49,566 nt of DNA from an uncultured Geobacter sp. (GCA_937886325.1 CALABV010000128.1:1-49566); one strand, 5' to 3'; positions 1 through 8,799 are shown, numbered from the stretch's first letter. A program made the numbers and translations. Notes: generated by a model not told the origin, from the letters alone.

Positions 1-63
1 TATCCTCGCTCCTCGTTCCTCTATCCTCGCTCCTCGTTCCTCTATCCTCGCTCCTCGTTCCTC
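1..63. repeat. Three perfect tandem copies of a 21-bp repeat
   Basis: The unit TATCCTCGCTCCTCGTTCC plus TC occurs at 1-21, 22-42 and 43-63 without a mismatch. The array may continue beyond the window edge. The third copy encodes the last residues of the adjacent leftward gene, and its stop codon (42-44) falls at the copy 2/3 junction, so expansion or contraction would change or preserve the C-terminus in steps of seven codons. Confidence 0.95.
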
Positions 64-1148
64 GCTGTTGGCTTCTGAAGCCCCGACAGCGTCATCCTGC
101 CGCGCGCGAGATAGTACAGCCCGAGAAACGTTATGGGAAAGAAATTGACGGCATGGATAACGAGGGCCACTCCGAGGGCCTTCTCGCCGGTGACGCCGAA
201 GACCGTCAGGGCCTGGTAGCAGGCGTAGTGATAGGTCCCGATATATCCGGGCGACGCGGGTATCATCACCGCCACCACCAGCAGCACCATGATGAACAGG
301 GACGCCGTGACCGGAAGGTCGATGCCGAAGGAGCGGAGCAGGAGGTCGATGGGCCAGACCGCCAATGCCCAGGTAACGGCCGATGAGACAACAAGGCCCA
401 TGAGATTCCCCGGCCGTGACGAGAGCCTGACCCCGCCGATGAAGGAGCCGAGCAGCGGTATCACCTTAGCCCCGAAGGCGGGGGGGAAAGGTTTCAGCAG
501 GCACCCGGCCAGATGAATCATGGCGGAGGTCCTTCTTTTCAGCAGAACCAGAAAGCCGACAATCGCCAGGTAGGCGGCCGCGGTCACGTATCCGCCCGTT
601 ACCAGGGCAGTCCTGACCCCCTCGCTCTCACCGGGAAGGCGGAGGGTGAAAAGCGTGGCCATCAGGATGCAGAGAACGGCGCACCCGTCGAACAATCGGT
701 CCAGAACCAGGGAAGCGAACACCGTTCCCTTGTCGATCCCTTCGCGCTCGCCGAGCACGTACACACGCACCAGTTCACCGATCCGCGCCGGCAACAGGTT
801 ATTGGCCATGTAGCCGATGGATACGGCCGCGAACAGATTGCCCATGGAGGTGTTCTTTTCCTCCGCCAGCAGCAGTTTCCAGCGGTATGCCCGCACATAG
901 TAGCTGAACAACGTGGAAGCCACGGCCGGTACCAGAAAGAGGGCGTCCATGGCCCGAAGCGCCGCCAGCAGTTTGGCGAAATCCATGGAGCGGAACAGGA
1001 GCGCCAGAAAAAAAACGCTTATCCCCATGCCGATCCAGAAGTGCCGGGCACGCCGACGCTCCGGTTTCCGGGCTTCGGCGGTTCCGCCCGTTTCCCGAGA
1101 CTCGACCGCTCCCCCCGATTCGTTTACTCCTTCCGCTTTATTCATCAT
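42..1148 (-). CDS. Flippase-like / lysylphosphatidylglycerol synthase TM-domain membrane protein (UPF0104)
   Basis: A 368-residue polytopic membrane protein with a hydrophilic N-terminal tail (about 35 residues) followed by many hydrophobic segments. The motif ANNLLPARIGELVRVYVLG (about residues 113-131) is typical of the lysylphosphatidylglycerol synthetase transmembrane/UPF0104 (AglD-like) family, and a later segment reads MIPASPGYIGTYHY. The family is membrane-embedded and often lipid-linked, but the exact substrate cannot be read from sequence. There is no soluble aminoacyl-transferase domain, so it is not an MprF-type synthase. Two adjacent ATGs (1146-1148 and 1143-1145) are possible starts with a weak ribosome site. 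The start overlaps the 3' end of ribF by 11 bases, implying translational coupling. The last residues lie in a 21-bp tandem repeat. Confidence 0.8.
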   Translation of the reverse strand: MMNKAEGVNESGGAVESRETGGTAEARKPERRRARHFWIGMGISVFFLALLFRSMDFAKLLAALRAMDALFLVPAVASTLFSYYVRAYRWKLLLAEEKNTSMGNLFAAVSIGYMANNLLPARIGELVRVYVLGEREGIDKGTVFASLVLDRLFDGCAVLCILMATLFTLRLPGESEGVRTALVTGGYVTAAAYLAIVGFLVLLKRRTSAMIHLAGCLLKPFPPAFGAKVIPLLGSFIGGVRLSSRPGNLMGLVVSSAVTWALAVWPIDLLLRSFGIDLPVTASLFIMVLLVVAVMIPASPGYIGTYHYACYQALTVFGVTGEKALGVALVIHAVNFFPITFLGLYYLARGRMTLSGLQKPTARNEERG

Positions 1149-2088
1149 GACAGGTCACGAGCGCGGAATCCCGCAGGACCTCCCGGCAGCGATCCACATC
1201 ATGGCGGATGGCTTCGGTAAGGGCATGGACGTCGGGAAACTCCCTTTCATCACGGATTCTGTCGATAAAATGGACACGCAGCCTCCTGCCGTAGAGATCC
1301 CCGTCAAAATCCAGGATATGCGCTTCGACGGTCACCTTTGACGCGTGAAAGGTGGGATTGTCTCCAACATTGCACGCCCCGTCGAGCACCCACCCGTCTC
1401 CCTCCACCTTTACCGCATAGACGCCCGGAAGCGGAAGAATTTCTTCCTCCACTTGGACATTGGCGGTCGGAAACCCTATGCCTCTTCCGCGGTGAAACCC
1501 GTGAACGACCACCCCTCCGACGGAAAAATGACGCCCCAGCAGTTGCGCCACGCCCCGGACATCCCCGAGCGCGATCCGTTCCCGAATGGCGCTGCTGCTG
1601 AACCCGGTCTCGCCGTCGCCTATCTGGTCGAGCATCTCCACGCCGAATCCAAGCTCCTCGCCCAGGCGGCGCAGAAGGTGCACATCCCCTTCCCTGTTCC
1701 GTCCGAATGCGTAATCATACCCGATAATGAGCCTCCGCATGGCGATCCTGCCGGACAGGATCTCCCTCACGAACCGCTCCGCTGACACGGCGGCGAACTC
1801 GCGGGAAAAGGGGATAGTGACGAGGAAATCGATCCCCGCTTCCCCGATGAGTCTCTCCTTTTCGGCATACGTGGTGATCAGGCGAAACTCGCGTTCGGGC
1901 GCAAGGACCTTAAGGGGGTGGGGAAAGAACGTTACAACCACCGAATTCCCGCCGAGCTCCTGTGCGGCCAGGCGTACCCTGCGGAAGATCTCCCGGTGTC
2001 CCAGGTGCACGCCGTCGAAGTTGCCGACGGTCACGACGGCGCCGGAAATCCTTCCGGGAAGCTCATCCAGGTTTCTGCAAATAATCAT
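1138..2088 (-). CDS. ribF: Bifunctional riboflavin kinase / FAD synthetase
   Basis: A 316-residue cytoplasmic enzyme that phosphorylates riboflavin to FMN and adenylylates FMN to FAD. The N-terminal nucleotidyltransferase domain carries VVTVGNFDGVHLGH (HxGH-like motif), and the central part has IIGYDYAFGRNREGD and the GETGFSSSAIRERI motif. The C-terminal flavokinase domain shows GRGIGFPTANV and GVYAVKVEG. The start at 2088 (MIICRNLDELP) is preferred over an upstream in-frame codon because it aligns with the family and lies one base past the tatC stop. It is part of a tight leftward cluster rnr-tatC-ribF-flippase, and the 3' end overlaps the flippase gene. Confidence 0.96.
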   Translation of the reverse strand: MIICRNLDELPGRISGAVVTVGNFDGVHLGHREIFRRVRLAAQELGGNSVVVTFFPHPLKVLAPEREFRLITTYAEKERLIGEAGIDFLVTIPFSREFAAVSAERFVREILSGRIAMRRLIIGYDYAFGRNREGDVHLLRRLGEELGFGVEMLDQIGDGETGFSSSAIRERIALGDVRGVAQLLGRHFSVGGVVVHGFHRGRGIGFPTANVQVEEEILPLPGVYAVKVEGDGWVLDGACNVGDNPTFHASKVTVEAHILDFDGDLYGRRLRVHFIDRIRDEREFPDVHALTEAIRHDVDRCREVLRDSALVTCHDE

Positions 2089-2089
2089 G

Positions 2090-2929
2090 TCAGGCCCGTG
2101 CGGCGGAATCCGCCGCCCTCTTCTTTCCAAATAAATAGGCCACCCAGATGCTCACCTCGTACATCAGGTAGAGGGGCACCATCACGACGAACATGGTCAC
2201 CAGATCGGCGTGAAAGGCGGCGATGATTGCGCTCGCGAGAACCGCGTACTTCCTGTTGCGGGCCAGGAACCTCCCGCTGACGAGGCCAAACCGCGACAGG
2301 AGCAGGGTCACGACGGGCAGCTCGAAGATCAGGCCGAAGACCAGAATCAGGCGAAGACAGAAGTTCACGTAGGCGCTCAGGCTGAACCAGCTCCGCAATC
2401 CCTCGCTTTCGTAGGAGAGGGAAAAGTTGATGATCACCGGCCAGATGACTACCAGGAAGAACAGCGCTCCAACGCAGAAGCTGACGGTCCCCGTGGAAAC
2501 GAACGGGACAACCAGCCGTCTCTCCCGAGCCGTGAGTCCCGGGGCGACGAATCGCCACACCTGCAGGAACACGATCGGAAGCGCGATAACAAACCCCAGG
2601 ATAAGCGCCACCTTGCACTGGACGAAAAACGCCTCCAGCGGGGCGTTGTAGTAAAGATTGCGGTTTACGATGGAAACCTGCGCCCCCTTTTCCGGGTCAT
2701 AGCGGTCATACAAGGACGGATAGCGCTTTTTCATCTCCCCGTAGACACGCGTCTTCAGGTCGCTGAGATAGGTGCGCCCCGTCAGGGGCCGCTCGATGAA
2801 CGACAGGAACTGCTCGGAGATATTCCAGGCTATCCCCATGCCGATGACAACCGCTACAATGATGATGATCAGTCTCTTGCGCAGCTCGACCAGGTGCTCG
2901 ATAAGCGGCAGAATCTTTTCATCATGCAT
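2090..2929 (-). CDS. tatC: Sec-independent (Tat) translocase subunit TatC
   Basis: A 279-residue inner-membrane protein that binds twin-arginine signal peptides and exports folded proteins. It opens with the TatC signature LIEHLVELRKRL, and the first TM follows at once. A long first periplasmic loop (about residues 45-95) precedes P-L-E-A-F-F and the conserved WRFVAPGLTARERR. Later TM segments match the six-helix family fold. The start at 2929 is chosen because MHDEKILPLIEHL matches family N-termini; an upstream extension would add 21 unrelated residues. No tatA/tatB is visible in the window, so the partners must lie elsewhere. Only one base separates it from ribF. Confidence 0.95.
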   Translation of the reverse strand: MHDEKILPLIEHLVELRKRLIIIIVAVVIGMGIAWNISEQFLSFIERPLTGRTYLSDLKTRVYGEMKKRYPSLYDRYDPEKGAQVSIVNRNLYYNAPLEAFFVQCKVALILGFVIALPIVFLQVWRFVAPGLTARERRLVVPFVSTGTVSFCVGALFFLVVIWPVIINFSLSYESEGLRSWFSLSAYVNFCLRLILVFGLIFELPVVTLLLSRFGLVSGRFLARNRKYAVLASAIIAAFHADLVTMFVVMVPLYLMYEVSIWVAYLFGKKRAADSAARA

Positions 2930-3028
2930 GGTCGTGCCGCCTCCCGCGATTTCCCATCCGGTATCCCGACGGTATACCTGAAAAACCGTCAAACCTTAGC
3001 ATAGCGCCGCACTGGTGCGCAACCGCTT

Positions 3029-5080
3029 TCACCGCCTCCTGCCGGGCCGCCCCGGCCGCACGCCCTTCTTCCTGCCGTTTCGCGAGCCTGCCGGGCGAGG
3101 AGGGAGACGGCCCGATCCCCCCCGCCCTCCCCGACCGGAAACCACTCGTCCCGACTCGCTCTCAAGGGAAAACTCGATGCGCTTCTTTGCCCTGCTGACC
3201 CCGTCCACCCGCACCCGCACGCAATCGCCGATGCGATAACGACGGCCGCTCCGTTCGCCCAGAAGGGCATGCTCTTTCTCCAGGAGACGGTAGAAATCAT
3301 CCGGAAGTACCGTCATGTGGACGAGCCCTTCCACAAGAAGCTCGGACAGCTCCACGAAAAAACCGTAGGAGGCAACGCCGGTAATGAAACCGTCGAACAC
3401 GTCGCCGACACGGTCTTCCATGTACTGGAGCCGTTTCAATTCCACAATCTCACGTTCCGCCTCCATGGCCGTGCGCTCCCGGCGGCTCGACTGCTCCGCG
3501 ATCTCCGGCAGTTCGGCGGCAAGCCTCTTCGCGTCCCTCTTTTTCAGTCCGGCGCCCAGGGACTCCTTCAGGATGCGATGGACCACCAGATCCGGATAGC
3601 GGCGAATTGGAGAGGTGAAATGCAGGTAGCAGGGAGAGGCAAGGCCGAAATGCCCGATATTTTCCGCGTCATAGCGCGCCTGCTGCATGCAGCGCAGGAG
3701 CACCTGGTTCACCATTCTCTCCTCGGGCCTGCCGTCCACCTCCGCGAGCAGCCTCTGCAACTCCCCCGGCGCAACGGTTCCCCCACGCAACCGGAAAGAG
3801 AGACCCAGAGGCTTGATGAAATCCCGGAAATCCTTCAGCTTCAAGGGATCGGGCGGTTCATGGACGCGGTACATGCAGGGGAGGTTCCGCTCCGTCAGAA
3901 AGGCTGCCACCGCCTCGTTGGCGGCCAACATGAACTCCTCGATGATGCGGTGCGCAAGGTTCCTCTCGGCCCTGCCGATGGATTCCGGCCTCCCCTGCAG
4001 GTCCAGGATGATCTCCGGCTCCGGCAGGTCGAAGTCGATGCTCCCCCTCCGCCTCCTCTTTTCCGTAAGCCGTGCGGCAAGCTCCTCCATGGTCCGCAGG
4101 TCGTCGAGCAGCCCGCGGTGGCGCGCCGTGGTCTCGGGATTTCCGTCCGCGAGGATCTCCTTGACCTCGGTATAGGTCAGCCGTTCGTCGCTCCTGATGA
4201 CGCTGGGGTAGAAACGGCTCTCCACCGCTTCCCCCTCTTCGTCGAACAGCATCTCCGCCGTCACCGTCAGCCGATCCACCCGCGGATTGAGGGAGCAGAT
4301 GCCGTTGGAGAGCTCTTCGGGAAGCATGGGAATGCAGCGGTCGGGAAAATAGACCGACGTTCCCCGGTTGAATGCCTCGCCATCCAGGGGAGACCCCTTG
4401 GGCACATAGTGGGAGACGTCGGCGATGGAAACCAGGAGCCGGATATGGTTTCCCTCTCTCCGCACCGTCACGGCGTCGTCGAAGTCGCGGGCGGTTTCGC
4501 CGTCGATGGTGACAGTCGTCTCGCCCCGGAGATCGACACGCCCTTCCCGATCCGCGTCCGTCACGGCGGGAGAGACGGAGCGGGCAGCGGCGCGCACGTC
4601 ATCGGGGAAAAGGTGTGGCAAGCCGTATTTCCGGACAATGGTCAGGACCTCCACCTCCGGGTCATCGGGTCGGCCCAGAACTTCAATCACCCGCGCCCGC
4701 GCGCCGCGTCCCGCCTCGGGGTAGCGGGTTATACCGGCGACAACCACCTCACCGCCGCGCGCATTCCCCCGATCAGCGGAAGAAACGGCAATATCGCAGG
4801 TGATTCGCCGGTCATCGGGGATGATGACTCCCTCGGCGCCGGTTGGCTCGTAAAGGCCGACTATGGTGGTGTACCCCCGCTCCAGGGTCTCGATGATCCT
4901 CCCCTCGCGTCGGCCGAATCCCCGTTGCGCCACGAGACCCACCCTGACACGGTCCCCGTGCATGGATTCCCGCAGATAGCGGGCAGGGATGAACACATCG
5001 TCGCCGCCGCCGTCCGGAACCACGAACCCATAGCCGTCCCGGTGGCACGAAAGGCGGCCGGTCACTGTGGTTCTTTTCAT
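3029..5080 (-). CDS. rnr: Ribonuclease R (RNB-family 3'-5' exoribonuclease)
   Basis: A 683-residue processive 3'-5' exoribonuclease that degrades structured RNA. Domains in order: N-terminal cold-shock/OB region beginning GRLSCHRDGYGFVVPD, a second OB region, the catalytic RNB domain with TIDGETARDFDDAV (metal-binding Asp at about 193, 199, 201 and 202), then an S1 domain (GDVFDGFITGVASYGFFVEL). A short Arg/Gly/Lys-rich tail of about 40 residues closes the protein. The start at 5080 fits the family; the open frame extends 30 residues further upstream without matching it. It is first of the leftward cluster with tatC, 99 bases upstream of that gene. The family is usually 640-810 residues, so this is full length. 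Confidence 0.96.
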   Translation of the reverse strand: MKRTTVTGRLSCHRDGYGFVVPDGGGDDVFIPARYLRESMHGDRVRVGLVAQRGFGRREGRIIETLERGYTTIVGLYEPTGAEGVIIPDDRRITCDIAVSSADRGNARGGEVVVAGITRYPEAGRGARARVIEVLGRPDDPEVEVLTIVRKYGLPHLFPDDVRAAARSVSPAVTDADREGRVDLRGETTVTIDGETARDFDDAVTVRREGNHIRLLVSIADVSHYVPKGSPLDGEAFNRGTSVYFPDRCIPMLPEELSNGICSLNPRVDRLTVTAEMLFDEEGEAVESRFYPSVIRSDERLTYTEVKEILADGNPETTARHRGLLDDLRTMEELAARLTEKRRRRGSIDFDLPEPEIILDLQGRPESIGRAERNLAHRIIEEFMLAANEAVAAFLTERNLPCMYRVHEPPDPLKLKDFRDFIKPLGLSFRLRGGTVAPGELQRLLAEVDGRPEERMVNQVLLRCMQQARYDAENIGHFGLASPCYLHFTSPIRRYPDLVVHRILKESLGAGLKKRDAKRLAAELPEIAEQSSRRERTAMEAEREIVELKRLQYMEDRVGDVFDGFITGVASYGFFVELSELLVEGLVHMTVLPDDFYRLLEKEHALLGERSGRRYRIGDCVRVRVDGVSRAKKRIEFSLESESGRVVSGRGGRGGSGRLPPRPAGSRNGRKKGVRPGRPGRRR

Positions 5081-5132
5081 ACACACACCCGAGAGTCGTG
5101 TTGATTCCTTATTATATTCAAAATGACACTCC

Positions 5133-5190
5133 GTTGGGGCGAACCTCCTGTTCGCCCAAGTGAAGGGCAAACACGAGGTTTGCCCCTACA
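5133..5190. repeat. REP-like element with two adjacent hairpins (GTTGGGGC...GCCCCTAC type)
   Basis: Two short palindromes lie side by side: GGGCGAAC (5137-5144) with GTTCGCCC (5150-5157), and GGGCAAAC (5165-5172) with GTTTGCCC (5178-5185). It ends in GCCCCTAC. The same plan, with different first-arm sequence, recurs at 15265-15321. It lies between ettA and rnr, both leftward, and could act as a transcription or mRNA-stability boundary. Confidence 0.85.
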
Positions 5191-5247
5191 GTAATCATTA
5201 ATTGCATCAGGGGCACACCCCGGACAATTTGTATTCCGCGAAACCAC

Positions 5248-6930
5248 TCACCTCGTGAGCTGCCGGTACTTGATGCGGTGGGGCTGGTCCGCGGCCGCGC
5301 CCAGCCGCGCCCGACGGTCTTCTTCGTATTCGGACCAGTTCCCCTCGAACCAGACGGTCTTGCTGTCACCCTCGAAGGCGAGGATATGGGTAGCGATGCG
5401 GTCCAGGAACCAGCGGTCGTGGCTGATGACCACGGCGCAGCCTCCGAAATTCTCCAGGGCCTCTTCCAGTGCGCGCATGGTGTTCACGTCAAGGTCGTTG
5501 GTGGGCTCGTCCAGCAGCAGGACATTGGCCCCTTCCTTGAGCATGCGGGCCAAGTGGACCCGGTTGCGCTCTCCGCCGGAAAGCATCCCGACCTTTTTCT
5601 GCTGGTCGGCGCCTGAGAAGTTGAAGCGGGCCGTGTAGGCCCGGGAATTGACCTGCCGGTTTCCGAGCTGCAGGGTGTCCTGGCCGTCGGAGATCACTTC
5701 CCAGATGCTCTTTTCCGGATCGAGCGCGTCACGGCTCTGATCCACGTAGGCCAGTTTCACGGTGTCACCGACCCGGATGACGCCGCTGTCGGGCGCTTCC
5801 TGGCCGGTGATCATGCGGAACAGGGTTGTCTTGCCCGCGCCGTTGGGACCGATGACGCCCACGATGCCGCCGGGCGGCAGGGTGAAGGACATATCCTCCA
5901 CGAGAAGCCGGTCTCCGTACCCCTTGCTCACCCCTTCCGCCTCCACCACCACCTTGCCCAGCCGCGGTCCGGGCGGAATGTAGATCTCCAGGTCCCTTGC
6001 CCTCTTTTCGCCCTCCTGCCCCAACAGTTCCTCGTAGGAGGTGATGCGTGCCTTGCCCTTTGCATGGCGCCCCTTGGGCGACATGCGGATCCACTCCAGT
6101 TCCCGCTGCAGAGTCTTGCGGCGCTCGCTCTCGGATTTCTCTTCCCGTCGCAGGCGATCTTCCTTCTGCTCCAGCCAGGAGGAGTAGTTCCCCTTCCAGG
6201 GAATCCCCTCCCCCCGATCCAGCTCCAGAATCCAGCCGGCCACGTTGTCCAGGAAGTAGCGGTCGTGTGTCACAGCGATGATGGTGCCGGGATAGCGTTG
6301 CAGGTGGTGCTCCAGCCAGGCCACCGACTCGGCGTCCAGATGGTTGGTGGGCTCGTCCAGGAGGAGGATGTCGGGCTGCTGGAGCAGGAGGCGGCACAGT
6401 GCCACCCGCCGCTTCTCTCCGCCGGAAAGGGTTGCCGTGTTCGTCTCGGGCGGAGGGCAGCGCAGGGCGTCCATGGCCATCTCCAGGCGCGAATCCAGGT
6501 CCCAGGCATCCACGGCGTCCAGCTTTTCCTGCACCTCGGCCTGCCGCTCGCACAGCGCCGCCATCTCGTCGTCGGACATGGGTTCCGCGAAACGCTCGTT
6601 GATGCGGTTGAACTCATTCATCAGGTCGACCGTCCCCTGCACACCCTCCTCCACGACCTCCCGCACCGTCTTTTCCGGGTCCAGCCGCGGCTCCTGCTCA
6701 AGGAAGCCGACCGTCATGCCGGAAGAAAGGATGGTCTTGCCGATGAAGTCCTTGTCCACACCGGCCAGGATGCGGAGCAGGGAACTCTTGCCCGAGCCGT
6801 TGAGGCCGAGCACGCCGATCTTGGCGCCGTAGAAATAGGACAGGGAAATGTCCTTCAGGACCTGCCGCTTGTCGTAAAACTTGCTCACTCCCATCATCGT
6901 ATAGATGACCTTCTTGTCGTCGGTACTCAT
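5248..6930 (-). CDS. ettA: Energy-dependent translational throttle protein EttA (ABC-F ATPase)
   Basis: A 560-residue soluble ABC-F protein with two ATPase cassettes and no membrane segment; the family binds the ribosomal E site and gates the first elongation steps according to energy state. Cassette 1 has GLNGSGKSSL, LSGGEKRRVALCRLL and LLLDEPTNHLD; cassette 2 has GPNGAGKTTLF, LSGGERNRVHLARML and LLLDEPTNDLD. The charged inter-domain linker (KEDRLRREEKSESERRKTLQ) and the segment RMSPKGRHAKGKARI are typical of EttA. The start at 6930 (MSTDDKKVIYTMMGVSKFYD) matches the family. The frame stays open much further upstream, but that stretch is antisense to lgt. Divergent from lgt with 111 bases between. 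Confidence 0.95.
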   Translation of the reverse strand: MSTDDKKVIYTMMGVSKFYDKRQVLKDISLSYFYGAKIGVLGLNGSGKSSLLRILAGVDKDFIGKTILSSGMTVGFLEQEPRLDPEKTVREVVEEGVQGTVDLMNEFNRINERFAEPMSDDEMAALCERQAEVQEKLDAVDAWDLDSRLEMAMDALRCPPPETNTATLSGGEKRRVALCRLLLQQPDILLLDEPTNHLDAESVAWLEHHLQRYPGTIIAVTHDRYFLDNVAGWILELDRGEGIPWKGNYSSWLEQKEDRLRREEKSESERRKTLQRELEWIRMSPKGRHAKGKARITSYEELLGQEGEKRARDLEIYIPPGPRLGKVVVEAEGVSKGYGDRLLVEDMSFTLPPGGIVGVIGPNGAGKTTLFRMITGQEAPDSGVIRVGDTVKLAYVDQSRDALDPEKSIWEVISDGQDTLQLGNRQVNSRAYTARFNFSGADQQKKVGMLSGGERNRVHLARMLKEGANVLLLDEPTNDLDVNTMRALEEALENFGGCAVVISHDRWFLDRIATHILAFEGDSKTVWFEGNWSEYEEDRRARLGAAADQPHRIKYRQLTR

Positions 6931-7041
6931 TCGTCTTTCACCCCTTGCTGTATAATGGCTCGCGGCCGAATACCGACCGCTCTGATTGACTGGTCGAACG
7001 TTTACTGGTATGTAATAGGAAAAATTCCAAAGGAAATTCTC
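6931..7041. promoter_or_regulatory. Divergent promoter region between ettA and lgt
   Basis: The 111-base gap separates two divergent genes. A perfect TATAAT stands at 6951-6956 on the + strand, about 86 bases before the lgt ATG, but no convincing -35 box is seen at the normal distance, so this is a candidate only. No clear ettA promoter was recognised. Confidence 0.35.
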
Positions 7042-7830
7042 ATGCAATTCCCCCACATCGACCCGGTTTTCCTGCGTATCGGACCTCTCCAGTTCCGCTG
7101 GTACGGTCTCATGTATATCATCGGTTTCGCCGCCGCCTATTTTCTGGCCCGCTCCGACGTGAAGCGAAAAGGCCTCCCTCTTACCATGGACGACATCTCG
7201 GACCTGATTTTCTATCTGGCGGTCGGGCTGATCCTGGGCGCCCGACTCGGGTACGCCCTGTTTTACAACTTTTCCTTCTATCTTGCCAACCCCCTCAAGA
7301 TTCTCGCGGTGTGGGAAGGGGGAATGTCGTTCCACGGCGGGCTCGCCGGCACCGTTATCGCTGCTTTCTGGTTCGCACGCAAGAAAAAGATCACCTTCCT
7401 GCAGGTCGCAGACCTCATAACCCAGGCCGCCCCCATCGGACTGGGGCTCGGGCGGCTCGGCAACTTCATCAACGGAGAGCTGTACGGTCGGGTTACCGAT
7501 GTGCCGTGGGGCATCGTCTTTCCCTACGCAGGCCCCCAGCCCCGCCATCCGTCCCAGCTCTACGAGGCAATCCTCGAGGGTCCGGTTCTGTTCTTTTTCA
7601 TCTGGCTGGCACGCCGTTCCAAGGCGCCCGCGGGGATCGTCCTCTGGACCTTTCTGGCACTGTACGGCCTGTTCCGCACCTTTGTGGAATTTTTCCGGGA
7701 GCCGGATCAGCAGGTTGGGTATCTCTTCGGGATTTTCACCATGGGCCAGATGCTGAGTATCCCGCTGTTCCTGTTCGGAACGGCGATGGTCATACTCTGG
7801 TTCCGCAAAAAATCCACCACGAATCCGTAG
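7042..7830 (+). CDS. lgt: Prolipoprotein diacylglyceryl transferase
   Basis: A 262-residue integral membrane enzyme that transfers diacylglycerol from phosphatidylglycerol to the lipobox cysteine of prolipoproteins, the first step of lipoprotein maturation. It shows the conserved FHGGLAG (His at about 98) and the Lgt signature GRLGNFINGELYGR (about 137-150). Several hydrophobic helices follow, including GLFRTFVEFFREPDQQVGYL near the C-terminus. The start at 7042 (MQFPHIDPVFLRIGP) is the family start. Its clients would include the TPR protein and solute-binding lipoprotein encoded at 11.9-15.3 kb. The stop codon TAG is the first part of a GTAGGGGC repeat. Confidence 0.96.
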   Translation: MQFPHIDPVFLRIGPLQFRWYGLMYIIGFAAAYFLARSDVKRKGLPLTMDDISDLIFYLAVGLILGARLGYALFYNFSFYLANPLKILAVWEGGMSFHGGLAGTVIAAFWFARKKKITFLQVADLITQAAPIGLGLGRLGNFINGELYGRVTDVPWGIVFPYAGPQPRHPSQLYEAILEGPVLFFFIWLARRSKAPAGIVLWTFLALYGLFRTFVEFFREPDQQVGYLFGIFTMGQMLSIPLFLFGTAMVILWFRKKSTTNP

Positions 7831-7947
7831 GGGCGGGGTCATCCCGCCCTGCACAGGTCATCCCGCCCTGCACAGGTCATCCCGCCCTGCGCTGATTCCC
7901 GCACACCCCCGGCAGTCCTACCGGGGCGCGGCGACCGCGCCCCTACC
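7827..7947. repeat. GTAGGGGC...GCCCCTAC repeat element with internal 19-bp tandem copies
   Basis: The element starts with GTAGGGGCG at 7827 and ends with CGCCCCTAC near 7947. Inside are three 19-bp tandem copies of GGTCATCCCGCCCTGCACA (7837-7855, 7856-7874, and 7875-7893 with the last bases changed) and a terminal hairpin, GGGGCGCGG (7923-7931) with CCGCGCCCC (7935-7943). It lies between the convergent genes lgt and the anti-sigma kinase gene and supplies the TAG stop of both. Confidence 0.85.
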
Positions 7948-8368
7948 GCAGTTTCTTCCTCATCTCCAGGACATTGAAGCCCTTCGACCTCCGGTAGGTC
8001 ACCACATCCATCACGCACCTGATGATGAAGAGCCCGCGCCCGTGCTCCCGGGCCCCTTCGTCGTCGGGCTCTCCCACGGCGTCCAGGTCGAATCCCCGAC
8101 CCTGGTCGAACACCCTGATGCAGAGCTCGTGGTCCGAGATGGAAAGGGAAATGTGCACGGTTTTGTCCGGGTCATCATCGTGGGCATGCAGAATCGCGTT
8201 CGACATGGCCTCGGTCAGCACCACGTTGAGCTGATCGGCCAGGACTTCCCTTCCGCCGCCCTCTTCTTCCAGCTCACGGGCAAGGGCATCCCCAATCCTG
8301 CCGATCAGGCTCAGGTACCGTGTCTGGTTCGGGACCTTGATATCCAGTTCGATGGTATTCCTTCCCAT
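7943..8368 (-). CDS. RsbW-like anti-sigma factor / serine-protein kinase (HATPase_c)
   Basis: A 141-residue GHKL ATPase of the anti-sigma regulatory kinase type. Motifs: N-box VLTEAMSNAILHAH, G1 box VFDQGRGFD and G2-like EHGRGLFIIRCVMD. Such proteins phosphorylate a STAS antagonist and bind a sigma factor or other target (partner switching). The start at 8366-8368 has GAGGT seven bases upstream. It lies 44 bases downstream of a STAS gene and in the same leftward group as a SpoIIE-type phosphatase, giving a complete switch. No cognate sigma factor is adjacent, so the output is unknown. Confidence 0.88.
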   Translation of the reverse strand: MGRNTIELDIKVPNQTRYLSLIGRIGDALARELEEEGGGREVLADQLNVVLTEAMSNAILHAHDDDPDKTVHISLSISDHELCIRVFDQGRGFDLDAVGEPDDEGAREHGRGLFIIRCVMDVVTYRRSKGFNVLEMRKKLR

Positions 8369-8412
8369 GACGACCTCACCGCGGAGAAAACACCGCCCCC
8401 CCCCCGCTGCCG

Positions 8413-8769
8413 TTACCCGTGGACATCACCTTCGGCGAAGGATGCAAGAGCCTCATCAAGACCTTCATAAATCTCGAAAACCCTATGGAGGCGGGTCAGT
8501 TCAAACATGGACCTCACCTGTTCCTGGAGGCCGGACAGGGTCAGGCGACCCCGATGGGAAACGGAATTCTTGAATCCCGATACCAGCGCACCGAGGCCAG
8601 AGCTGTCGATGAATCGCACGTTGCTGAGATCCACCAGCACGTTCTTCGCGCCGGCTTCGAAGGACTCCTTCATCGCCCCTTTCAGGGTATCCGAATTATG
8701 GGCGTCGAGCCTCTCGTTCATGGGCGTAAGAATGGTCACGCCGGAATTTTCCGTAACGGCTATTTCCAT
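8413..8769 (-). CDS. STAS-domain anti-sigma factor antagonist
   Basis: A 118-residue single STAS domain. The phosphorylation motif RFIDSSGLGAL (Ser at about 56-57) is intact, so it can be phosphorylated by the neighbouring HATPase kinase and dephosphorylated by the upstream SpoIIE-type phosphatase. ATG at 8767-8769 is preceded by AAGGAG. The spacing to the kinase gene is 44 bases. A structured repeat (8800-8963) separates it from the phosphatase gene, which may uncouple the two transcriptionally. Confidence 0.9.
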   Translation of the reverse strand: MEIAVTENSGVTILTPMNERLDAHNSDTLKGAMKESFEAGAKNVLVDLSNVRFIDSSGLGALVSGFKNSVSHRGRLTLSGLQEQVRSMFELTRLHRVFEIYEGLDEALASFAEGDVHG

Positions 8770-8799
8770 GACAACGGTTCTCCTTGCAAATCACCTGAA

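Noticed and set aside
3269..5104. Long + strand open frame opposite rnr
   Set aside because: High-GC shadow of the well-supported rnr gene; composition rich in His/Arg/Pro with no domain.
6931..7854. Long upstream extension of the EttA reading frame on the minus strand (about 308 codons)
   Set aside because: It is antisense to lgt, has no similarity to ABC-F proteins and the canonical EttA start is at 6930.
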